Shown one piece after another: positions 43,298 to 50,974 of a stretch of DNA of 64,000 nt. Source of the stretch: an uncultured Desulfuromonadales bacterium (GTDB lineage: Bacteria; Desulfobacterota; Desulfuromonadia; Geobacterales; Pseudopelobacteraceae); contig CAIPTY010000087.1 in the NCBI GenBank assembly GCA_903868145.1, positions 105,652 through 169,651 of the forward strand. Reading direction: 5' to 3'. How positions within the stretch are numbered: position 1 is the first letter of the stretch; each line of letters opens with the position of its first letter. The notes under the pieces are model-generated. The model was not told where the DNA came from and did not search any database. It saw only the letters and a program-made list of their open reading frames with translations. The position numbers were made by a program, and so were the translations under genes.

Positions 43298-44320
43298 TTA
43301 TTTCTGAGACAGGCGGTGAACGCATTCGACCATGAAAACAGCGTTTTCAGGGGGTACTGTCGGCAGGATGCCGTGCCCCAGGTTGAAGATGTGACCGGGG
43401 CGGTCTGCGTTTTCGGCCAGAACACGTCCGACCTCACGTTCGATGATCTCCCGCGGAGCATACAGTACGGTCGGGTCAAGATTGCCCTGTACACTCATCT
43501 TTGATCCGAGCGTGTCGCGGGCAGTACCGAGGTTTACATGCCAATCCAGGCCCATCACATCCCCGCCGGCACGCTGGACGATGGAAAGCATGGTCGCCGC
43601 GCCTTTGACGAAGTGGATTACCGGGGTTTCCAAGCGATTGAGTCCATTGATCAGTCTGGTGGTGTAGGGGAGTATATATCGTTCGTAATCCGCGGGTGAA
43701 AGAATACCACCCCAGGTGTCAAATATCTGGATGCACTGGGCACCGGCCTTGATTTGGGCGTTGAGATACTCCATGCTCATCGTGGTGATCTTTTCCATCA
43801 GGGCGGCATAGACATCCGGCGCAGCGTACATCATACGCTTGATCTGGGCAAAATCCTTGGAACCCTTGCCCTCCACCATGTAGCAGGCCAACGTAAAGGG
43901 CGCTCCGCCGAAACCGATCAGCGGAACCTTACCGGCCAGCTCGCGACGGAGAATCTTGAGCGTTTCCAGGACGTAGGGCACATCCTGCTCCATCTGGGGG
44001 ATGCGCAGTTTTTCCACATCGGCCATGCTGCGGATCGGACTCTCGAAAACCGGCCCAGGTACGAAATCCAGCTTCATCCCCATCGGCTCCACCGGGGTCA
44101 GAATATCGGAAAACATGATGGCGGCATCCACACCCAGGATATCAACCGGCTGGATGGATACTTCGGCAGCCAGTTCCGGTGTCTTGCAGAGCTCCAGAAA
44201 AGTGCACTTTGAGCGGACTGCCATGTATTCCGGCAGGTACCGACCAGCCTGGCGCATCAGCCAGACCGGAGTACGATCAACCGGTTTCCCCCAGCAGGCA
44301 TCGAGAAAGCGTGTATTCAT
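43298..44320 (-). CDS. hemE: Uroporphyrinogen decarboxylase
   Basis: 340 residues. The N-terminal signature PVWLMRQAGRYLPEYMAVRSK and the Asp in IMFSDILTPVEP are active-site features. It decarboxylates uroporphyrinogen III to coproporphyrinogen III in haem synthesis. High haem demand would fit the haem-binding sensors in this genome. ATG at 44320 with a promoter at 44386-44414. First gene of a minus-strand operon running to 41066. Confidence 0.97.
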   Translation of the reverse strand: MNTRFLDACWGKPVDRTPVWLMRQAGRYLPEYMAVRSKCTFLELCKTPELAAEVSIQPVDILGVDAAIMFSDILTPVEPMGMKLDFVPGPVFESPIRSMADVEKLRIPQMEQDVPYVLETLKILRRELAGKVPLIGFGGAPFTLACYMVEGKGSKDFAQIKRMMYAAPDVYAALMEKITTMSMEYLNAQIKAGAQCIQIFDTWGGILSPADYERYILPYTTRLINGLNRLETPVIHFVKGAATMLSIVQRAGGDVMGLDWHVNLGTARDTLGSKMSVQGNLDPTVLYAPREIIEREVGRVLAENADRPGHIFNLGHGILPTVPPENAVFMVECVHRLSQK

Positions 44321-44385
44321 TGTGTCTCCTGTGCATGGCTCCCGTCTACGGTAGCCAAAAATATTCTGTATAAAATAGGTTGGAA

Positions 44386-44414
44386 CTGTAAAGTGTTTTC
44401 GGCGGAAAAGTCAA
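44386..44414 (-). promoter_or_regulatory. hemE promoter
   Basis: On the minus strand TTGACT (44409-44414), 17-base spacer, TTACAG (44386-44391). It is back to back with the toxin-antitoxin promoter at 44431. Confidence 0.5.
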
Positions 44415-44430
44415 ATCATTTGAAAACAAC

Positions 44431-44470
44431 TTGACCTGTACCAGCTAGAAACGTACACTCTAAACGTACA
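44431..44470 (+). promoter_or_regulatory. Toxin-antitoxin promoter with direct repeats
   Basis: TTGACC (44431-44436), 17-base spacer, TACACT (44454-44459). The repeat ACGTACA occurs at 44451-44457 and 44464-44470, so a site for the autoregulating antitoxin complex over the -10 region is likely. Confidence 0.65.
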
Positions 44471-44486
44471 TTCAAGGAGGTTTGTC

Positions 44487-44729
44487 ATGCTGGAAGTATC
44501 GGTTACCACATTCAGAAAACATATTCCGGATTATCTCGGCAAGGTTCGCAAAGGTGAAGATATTTCTCTGACGTCACGCGGGAAGGTTATTGCCAGGCTT
44601 GTGCAACCTGCGGATGAACGCGAAAGTGCGCGTGAACAACTGGCTGCGCTTCGAGCTGGCGGCATTTATATCGGCGATCTCACCACTCCCCTTAATGTTG
44701 CATGGGAGGTTGACAGTGTTGATTCTTGA
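44487..44729 (+). CDS. Type II antitoxin, Phd/YefM-like
   Basis: 80 residues. VSVTTFRKHIPDYLGKV and the SRGKVIARLVQP motif are the DNA-binding part of Phd/YefM antitoxins; the C-terminal tail should wrap the toxin. The start has AAGGAGG upstream, and the promoter repeat lies before it. It overlaps the PIN toxin by 14 bases, giving a classic antitoxin-first pair. Confidence 0.9.
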   Translation: MLEVSVTTFRKHIPDYLGKVRKGEDISLTSRGKVIARLVQPADERESAREQLAALRAGGIYIGDLTTPLNVAWEVDSVDS

Positions 44730-45111
44730 CACCTGTGCCATCATATTTGATTCACTCGACCCGGGCCGACTCAGCAAGAAGGCCGCTACGTCGATTTCAC
44801 AGGCGGATGATTCCGGTACGCTCTCATGTTGTGACATTTCGCTGTGGGAGATCGCCATGCTCGTTTCAAAAAAGCGGCTCGATCCGGGTACTGACTCACA
44901 AAATTTCATCAAGCTTGTATTCGCAGCCAGAAACATCGCCGTATTGCCAATAACTCCTGAAATCGCCGCCAGGAGCGCACAGCCGGGCTTTTGCCCTCAT
45001 GGTGATCCGGCAGACAGGATCATTGCAGCCAGCGCACTACTCCACAAAGCAAAACTGGTGACATCAGATAACAAACTTGCGACTGTCGCCGGCGTACAGG
45101 TAGTCTGGTAA
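44716..45111 (+). CDS. PIN-domain toxin (VapC type)
   Basis: 131 residues. PIN nuclease acidic residues are in LILDTCAIIFDS, DISLWEIAML, GDPADRIIAASAL and LVTSDNKL. VapC toxins cleave tRNA or rRNA. GTG start at 44716 follows GGAGG (44705-44709), six bases away. It is the second gene of the pair; a short perfect hairpin (CACGCTC/GAGCGTG, 45122-45144) without T-run follows. Confidence 0.88.
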   Translation: MLILDTCAIIFDSLDPGRLSKKAATSISQADDSGTLSCCDISLWEIAMLVSKKRLDPGTDSQNFIKLVFAARNIAVLPITPEIAARSAQPGFCPHGDPADRIIAASALLHKAKLVTSDNKLATVAGVQVVW

Positions 45112-45212
45112 CCCACAGTAACACGCTCCTCGAACCTGAGCGTGATCCCGTTCGCCAGGATTTTACTCAGACAATCTGCGCATGCCACTCTGGACAACGT
45201 GGCTCCGTTTAA

Positions 45213-45428
45213 TCATGCTTCCCGGCTGACAATAGACTCGTGACCACCGATCAAAACTTTGTCGCCCGGATACAATTTGCGCCCCCGGCGCAGCTCAACC
45301 TCGTTATTAACTTCCACCCGACCTTCGGCAATGAGTATTTTCGCCTCACCGCCCGATCCAACCAGGCTGGCTGCCTTGAGGAAGCTGTCAAGCTTGATGT
45401 AGTCTGTTGATATTTGAACAGGAATCAT
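45213..45428 (-). CDS. S4-domain RNA-binding protein (YbcJ-like)
   Basis: 71 residues. DSFLKAASLVGSGGEAKILIAEG and VNNEVELRRGRKLYPGDKV form an S4 RNA-binding fold. Small lone S4 proteins of this type bind RNA; the target is unknown. Start ATG at 45428 with GAAGAGG upstream. It is followed by an intergenic gap to the toxin, and its own upstream neighbour (45450) ends just before it, so the two may be cotranscribed. Confidence 0.85.
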   Translation of the reverse strand: MIPVQISTDYIKLDSFLKAASLVGSGGEAKILIAEGRVEVNNEVELRRGRKLYPGDKVLIGGHESIVSREA

Positions 45429-45449
45429 ATTCAGAACCTCTTCAATTTT

Positions 45450-46241
45450 TTACTTAAGCGGATAATCCGACATGCGCACAAACGAAAATCCTGCCCGTTT
45501 CAGCTCCGGAACAGCGGCGATGATACCCGCAGCGGTCCCACTTTCCGGATGATTCATATGACAGAGCACAACGTCGCCGGGGGCTGATTTCAACAGAGCA
45601 CTTCTGACCTGCCGAGCGGAGAAGGTGGCACCGGCATCGCCCAGGACGCTGAACCCGGCCACCTGGTGCCCCAGTTTTCCTGATATTTCCACCGCAATCT
45701 CATCATAATAGGCGGTGCCGGATCGGTACAGTTTCGGGCGTTTTCCGGTTATGGCCTCAATTTTTCGGGCATTGAGCTCGATCTCTTCAACCAGTTCAGC
45801 CACATTTCTGGTACCGGTAACGCCGTAGACCGAGCGGCCATTCACCGATGCCGGTTTGTGGCGCAAGCCGTGATTGGCGATCTCGAAGAGCGGGTTGGCC
45901 GCCAGTTTTCTGAACAGCTCGGGATTGGCGTCAATCCAGCGGGCGTTCATAAAAAGCGTCGCAGCAATTTTTTCACGAACCAGAAAGTCCATCAGGGCTG
46001 CATCAATCCCCCTGCCCCGGTCTGAACCGCAGGCGTCAAGGGTCAGCGCAATTACCTTTTTCTCCGTATCAAGCCTGGTACGCACCCCGGTCACCGTCTC
46101 CCCCCAGAGGAGAGGTTTTCTGTCGGAGAATGAGGCGGCAAGGGCCTTTTTCAGAGATTCCAGGGAATTTTCCGGCTCGGCGGCCACAGGCAGAGACAGA
46201 AGAAGCAACAGTACGCAGAAAACCGGAGCAACAGCTTTCAT
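45450..46241 (-). CDS. Exported polysaccharide deacetylase
   Basis: 263 residues with signal peptide PVFCVLLLLLSLPVAAE. NodB-type motifs: VIALTLDACGSDR with the catalytic Asp, IANHGLRHKP (HxxxH metal ligands) and YRSGTAYYDE. It likely deacetylates peptidoglycan or a surface polymer. Start ATG at 46241; overlaps no neighbour and lies 21 bases upstream of the S4 gene. Confidence 0.92.
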   Translation of the reverse strand: MKAVAPVFCVLLLLLSLPVAAEPENSLESLKKALAASFSDRKPLLWGETVTGVRTRLDTEKKVIALTLDACGSDRGRGIDAALMDFLVREKIAATLFMNARWIDANPELFRKLAANPLFEIANHGLRHKPASVNGRSVYGVTGTRNVAELVEEIELNARKIEAITGKRPKLYRSGTAYYDEIAVEISGKLGHQVAGFSVLGDAGATFSARQVRSALLKSAPGDVVLCHMNHPESGTAAGIIAAVPELKRAGFSFVRMSDYPLK

Positions 46242-46361
46242 TATGGATTTTCCCCCTTCAAGAGTACGGCGACGATATGCTACACTGCGAAGCCGGTCAA
46301 TACAAGCCGTCTATTTGCAGCCCTTCCGAAACAGAGGATACACTAAACCCAAGGAGTCACC

Positions 46362-47690
46362 ATGTCGAAACGGCTGCCCAGAATGATCTACGCCGATAGC
46401 ACAGGGAATATTTTCGATCACCCGGACATCCGCATGGCAGGCATGAGTGGGAACGTGGCGGTTCTGCCGGAAAAGCTGGAGCTGATCCCGCTCCCCGCAG
46501 ACAGCCGACTGTTCACCATGCCTGATATGCCCCCGATTGGCTGGAATCCGCGAAATAAGAGTTTCGGCACCATCGACACGGTGCGGGAGGGTAAACGGAC
46601 ACAACGCATTCAGGCCGTAGCGGCCTTCATGGCACCCGGTTATGTGCGAACCCTGCTGCCGGCCTGTGACTTTTCCCGCAAAACGACCCACCTGCCGCTC
46701 TGGTCATACACCGCCGTGGGTTGGGATGATGAGCAGGACTGTTTTGTGGTGGCGGCAACAAAAGTGGACAGCAACCAGAACTGGAACCCCGTAAACTACG
46801 ATGATCGAACCCTCGACCCGCTTGTAAGGAAACAACTGAAGGAGATGCCGCATAACCGGCTGCTGGAGCAGTTGGCCCGCTGCGCGGTCGATTACCACTG
46901 CTTTGCCGCCAAGAATCTGTTCTATCGACGCTGGGAAGCGCCGCTGCCGACCTCTCCGGTCTGCAATTCGGCCTGCCTGGGGTGCATCAGCCTGCAACCG
47001 TCTGAATGCTGCCCTTCCAACCACGAGCGGATCGGCTTTGTCCCCACTCCCGAGGAACTCTGTGAAATCGCGGTACCGCACCTGGAACAGGCCGAGCAGG
47101 CCATCGTTTCCTACGGTCAGGGGTGCGAAGGCGACCCCATCCTGCAGGCCGAGACCATTGCCGCTGCCACCAGCAGGATGAAAAAAACAACCTCACGGGG
47201 CACGATCAACTTCAACTCCAACGGCTCCTTACCGGATCGCGTGCAACTCCTGTGTGACTCCGGCATGGATTCTTTCCGCTTCTCCATGAACTCGGTGCGG
47301 GAAGAGCTTTACAATCGTTACTACCGGCCCGGGGGATATTCGTTCAGCGATGTGCTCCGTTCGATAAAGATTGCCAAAAGGAATGGGCGCTTCACCATGA
47401 TCAACTACCTGGTTTCACCTGGCGTCAGCGATGCCCCGGAAGAGGTGGAAGAGCTGCTGCGCTTTGTGGCAGACACTGGCGTGGACATGATCCAGATGCG
47501 CAACCTGTCCATAGATCCTGACTATTACAATAGAGAGATGGGCGCCAACGGGAAGGGAATCGGTATGTACAGGCTGTTGCAACGATTGAAAAGGGAGTTT
47601 CCCCGTTTGCAGTTCGGCTATTATAATCGCACCCGGGAGAATTTCTTTCCCGCTGGTTTTGAACAGGGCTGGCCGGTTTCGCCCGTTTAG
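46362..47690 (+). CDS. Radical SAM protein, unknown role
   Basis: 442 residues. The iron-sulphur motif CNSACLGC (near residue 205) gives Cys-x3-Cys-x2-Cys, and VSYGQGCEGDP is the SAM site. The first 200 residues precede the cluster and lack an obvious domain. No C-terminal auxiliary-cluster Cys motif was clear. I do not know the reaction. ATG at 46362 with AAGGAGTCACC. Downstream MBL hydrolase at 47789 is a separate frame. Confidence 0.8.
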   Translation: MSKRLPRMIYADSTGNIFDHPDIRMAGMSGNVAVLPEKLELIPLPADSRLFTMPDMPPIGWNPRNKSFGTIDTVREGKRTQRIQAVAAFMAPGYVRTLLPACDFSRKTTHLPLWSYTAVGWDDEQDCFVVAATKVDSNQNWNPVNYDDRTLDPLVRKQLKEMPHNRLLEQLARCAVDYHCFAAKNLFYRRWEAPLPTSPVCNSACLGCISLQPSECCPSNHERIGFVPTPEELCEIAVPHLEQAEQAIVSYGQGCEGDPILQAETIAAATSRMKKTTSRGTINFNSNGSLPDRVQLLCDSGMDSFRFSMNSVREELYNRYYRPGGYSFSDVLRSIKIAKRNGRFTMINYLVSPGVSDAPEEVEELLRFVADTGVDMIQMRNLSIDPDYYNREMGANGKGIGMYRLLQRLKREFPRLQFGYYNRTRENFFPAGFEQGWPVSPV

Positions 47691-47788
47691 GCGGCCCGGC
47701 CGGTTATGCCCTCCCCCGTCATTAACCTTGAAACAGCCGGTCTATTCATTGTATAACCGATCAAATAATTCTGCCGTGCGGAGTCTGT

Positions 47789-48559
47789 GTGAAAATCTGT
47801 TCGCTGGCCAGTGGCAGCAAGGGAAATTGCCTCTATATTGAAACGGGTGAGACCCGCGTTCTGATCGACGTCGGCTTGTCCCTGCGCGAGACCGTGCTGC
47901 GCATGGAAACTCTCGGCATTGACCCCGCCGGTGTGCACGCCGTGCTGGTGACCCATGAACATATCGACCATATCCGGAGTGCCGGTTCCTTCTCCCGCAA
48001 GTTCAAGGTTCCGGTCTATGCCAGCCATATTTTGCGAAAAAAGGCAGAGAAGTACCTGCATAAGGCAACCGTTACAGAATTTGAAGCCGGTGCCCTCTGC
48101 CAGTTCCGGGATATCTCCATCGATCCCTTTCCGATTACCCATGACGCCTGCGACCCGGTCGGATTCATCCTGGAATCCCGTGAAGGGCGCTGCGGCTCAG
48201 CCACCGATCTGGGAACCGTCACCCGCCTGGTCACGGAAAAACTGCGCGGTTGCCGGGCGCTCAATCTGGAGTCGAACCACGACGTCGATATGCTGATGGA
48301 CGGCCCCTATCCCTGGGAGCTCAAGCAGCGCATCAAGTCACGCCACGGTCACCTTTCCAATGCAGAATCACTTGAACTCCTGCATGAGTTGGCTCACGAA
48401 GGGCTGGAGGCGCTGGTGATGGCCCACCTGTCCGAGGTCAACAACCATCCGGATCATGTGGTGCGTACCACGAAATCATTTCTCCGGGATCAGAACACTT
48501 GCTCGCCGCAGATCGTCATCGGAGATCAGTGCCGGTCCAGTCGGATTATTTCAATTTAA
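47789..48559 (+). CDS. MBL-fold metallo-hydrolase (YycJ/WalJ type)
   Basis: 256 residues. MKICSLASGSKGNCLYI starts the family, and the metal motif HxHxDH is THEHIDHI. FGIT-like SNHDVDMLMDGPYP and VMAHLSEVNNHPD are further typical features. Members act as nucleases in DNA repair or in wall-signalling contexts. GTG start at 47789 after CGGAG. It is 28 bases upstream of purB. Confidence 0.9.
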   Translation: MKICSLASGSKGNCLYIETGETRVLIDVGLSLRETVLRMETLGIDPAGVHAVLVTHEHIDHIRSAGSFSRKFKVPVYASHILRKKAEKYLHKATVTEFEAGALCQFRDISIDPFPITHDACDPVGFILESREGRCGSATDLGTVTRLVTEKLRGCRALNLESNHDVDMLMDGPYPWELKQRIKSRHGHLSNAESLELLHELAHEGLEALVMAHLSEVNNHPDHVVRTTKSFLRDQNTCSPQIVIGDQCRSSRIISI

Positions 48560-48587
48560 CCTATCCCATTTAGAAGGAGTTGCACCG

Positions 48588-49883
48588 ATGATCCCACGCT
48601 ACACCCGCCCCGATATGGCAAAAATATGGGAACCGGAAAACCGCTTCCGCATCTGGCTGGAGATTGAGACCCTGGCCTGCGAGGCCCAGGCTGAACTGGG
48701 GGTGATCCCCAGGGAGGTCGTGCCGGTCATCCGCGAAAAGGGAAATTTCAACATCGAGCGGATCGACGTCATCGAGGCTGAAACAAAGCATGACGTAATC
48801 GCCTTCCTGACCTCGGTGGCCGAATTCGTCGGCCCGGAGGCGCGTTTCATCCATCAGGGGATGACCTCCTCCGATGTGCTGGATACCTGTCTGTCGCTTC
48901 AGATGACCCAGGCGGCGGACGAGTTGCTTGGCGATCTGGATATGCTGCTGGAGTCCATAAAAATCCGTGCTTACGAGCACAAGGACACGGTCTGCATGGG
49001 TCGCTCCCACGGCATCCATGCCGAACCGGTTACCTTCGGCCTCAAACTGGCCTCCTTCTATGCCGAGATGCAGCGCAACCGCACCCGGCTGGCCGCCGCC
49101 CGCGAGAACATCGCCACCGGCGCCATCTCCGGCGCGGTCGGCACGTTTGCCAACATCGATCCCTTCGTGGAGGAGTACGTCTGCAAAAAAATGGGGCTTA
49201 CGCCGGAGCCGGTATCCAGCCAGGTCATCCCGCGCGACCGCCATGCGGAGTATTTCTGTGTTCTGTCGATCATCGCCTCCTCCATGGAGCGCATCGCCAT
49301 CGAGATTCGTCATCTGCAGCGCACCGAGGTACTGGAGGCAGAGGAACAGTTCACCAAGGGGCAGAAAGGCTCATCGGCCATGCCCCATAAACGCAACCCG
49401 ATCCTCTCCGAAAATCTGACCGGACAAGCCCGCTACATCCGCGCCATGTGTATTCCGGCTCTGGAAAACGTGGCACTGTGGCACGAGCGCGATATCTCGC
49501 ACTCATCGGTAGAGCGCTACATCGCCCCCGATGCAACGGTGGCGCTGGATTTTTCCCTGCGACGACTGAGCGGCCTGATCCGCAATCTGGTGGTCTATCC
49601 GGATAACATGCTCCGCAACCTGAACCAGATGAAGGGGCTGGTCTTCTCCCAGAAGATCCTGCTGGATCTCACCCAGTCCGGTGTATCCCGTGAAGATGCC
49701 TATCGCCTGGTGCAAAAAAATGCCATGAAGGTCTGGGAGGAGGGGAAGGATTTTCAGCAGGAACTGCTGGCCGATCCGGAGGTTCTGGGAGCCCTGGGTG
49801 AGACCAGAATCCGTGAGTCCTTCGACCTGAGTTATCACCTCAAGCACGTCGATACCGTATTCAGGCGTGTATTCGGTGAGTAG
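48588..49883 (+). CDS. purB: Adenylosuccinate lyase
   Basis: 431 residues. N-terminal YTRPDMAKIWEPENRFRIWL, catalytic signature SSAMPHKRNPI, and the His in GRSHGIHAEP. It catalyses two steps of purine synthesis: SAICAR to AICAR and adenylosuccinate to AMP. ATG at 48588 has AGAAGGAG upstream; earlier GTG-type starts overlap the MBL gene. It overlaps mscS by eight bases. Confidence 0.97.
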   Translation: MIPRYTRPDMAKIWEPENRFRIWLEIETLACEAQAELGVIPREVVPVIREKGNFNIERIDVIEAETKHDVIAFLTSVAEFVGPEARFIHQGMTSSDVLDTCLSLQMTQAADELLGDLDMLLESIKIRAYEHKDTVCMGRSHGIHAEPVTFGLKLASFYAEMQRNRTRLAAARENIATGAISGAVGTFANIDPFVEEYVCKKMGLTPEPVSSQVIPRDRHAEYFCVLSIIASSMERIAIEIRHLQRTEVLEAEEQFTKGQKGSSAMPHKRNPILSENLTGQARYIRAMCIPALENVALWHERDISHSSVERYIAPDATVALDFSLRRLSGLIRNLVVYPDNMLRNLNQMKGLVFSQKILLDLTQSGVSREDAYRLVQKNAMKVWEEGKDFQQELLADPEVLGALGETRIRESFDLSYHLKHVDTVFRRVFGE

Positions 49884-50973
49884 GCTTCTGCACTACCTCA
49901 AGGATCTTCTGCTCCCCCAGGAAGGCGATGGCGCGGTACTCTACTGGGCCAAGGATCTGCTCGGGGCGCTGCTGATCATCTCCTTTTTCTGGATGCTCTC
50001 CCATCTGACCAGTGCCCTGCTCAACAGGTGGGGGCGACGTCTGGTTGCACACTCATCAAACGAACTTGACGACCGCATCCTGAAACGTGTCATCCCCCAT
50101 ATCTCGCGACTGATGATCGTGCTGGGATTCTATCTGGCGTTCCGCAGCCTGCCGCTGCACGAAAAGCTGGTGCAGGCTTTTTCCGGCGCTCTTTTTGTCA
50201 TCCTGATAATAATCCTGTTCAAACTTATCTACAGTGCTCTGGATGAACTGATGCACTGGTATATGAACAGTCGTCAGGAAGGGGGCAATGACCTGATTTC
50301 GCAGAACATGATTCCCATCGCCGAAAAGCTTGCCATGCTCTTCCTGATGGGTACGGCCCTGATCATCATCCTCAAGCATTTCAACTATGATATCGTTTCG
50401 GTGGTCACTGCCCTGGGCATCGGCTCCCTGGCCATCGGCCTGGCGGCCAAGGACACCCTGGCCCATATGATCTCCGGTTTCACCCTCATGATAGACCGCC
50501 CTTTCCGCATCGGCGATCGCATCCAACTGACCGGCGGACATATCGGTGATGTGCTTGACATCGGCCTGCGCAGCACCAGAATAAAGACCCTGGACAACCA
50601 GCTTCTGGTGATCCCCAACTCGGATCTCTGCAATACCATGCTGACCAACCAGGCTTTTCCCGACAGGCGTGCCAAGGGGCGCATCAATGTCGGGGTCGGT
50701 TACGGCAGCGATGTGGATCAGGTCAAACAGATCCTCGTGGCAACAGCGCTGGAGGTTGAGCAGGTGCTGCAGGAACCGCTGCCCGAATCGTTTTTTGTCT
50801 CTTTCGGAGACTCAGCCCTGAACATGGCTCTCTTCTTCTGGGTTGAAGATTATGCAGATCTGGTGGTAGTCAACGACAGGATCAATTCGCTGATCATCCG
50901 CCGTTTCAGGGAAAACAACATTCAGATACCGTTCCCGACCCGGGCGGTAATTATGGACAAAGGAAGCGAGTGA
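49876..50973 (+). CDS. MscS-family mechanosensitive channel
   Basis: 365 residues. Several membrane helices in the first 180 residues are followed by the pore helix ALGIGSLAIGLAAKDTLAHMISG and the beta-domain DRPFRIGDRIQLTGGHIGDV. It opens on membrane stretch to release osmolytes. GTG start at 49876 overlaps the purB stop; a GTG at 49867 is the alternative. An unlikely member of a purine operon by function, but coupled by position. Confidence 0.9.
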   Translation: MSRLLHYLKDLLLPQEGDGAVLYWAKDLLGALLIISFFWMLSHLTSALLNRWGRRLVAHSSNELDDRILKRVIPHISRLMIVLGFYLAFRSLPLHEKLVQAFSGALFVILIIILFKLIYSALDELMHWYMNSRQEGGNDLISQNMIPIAEKLAMLFLMGTALIIILKHFNYDIVSVVTALGIGSLAIGLAAKDTLAHMISGFTLMIDRPFRIGDRIQLTGGHIGDVLDIGLRSTRIKTLDNQLLVIPNSDLCNTMLTNQAFPDRRAKGRINVGVGYGSDVDQVKQILVATALEVEQVLQEPLPESFFVSFGDSALNMALFFWVEDYADLVVVNDRINSLIIRRFRENNIQIPFPTRAVIMDKGSE

Positions 50974-50974
50974 C

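Noticed and set aside
45122..45144. CACGCTC/GAGCGTG hairpin considered as a terminator
   Set aside because: There is no T-run on either strand, so intrinsic termination is doubtful.
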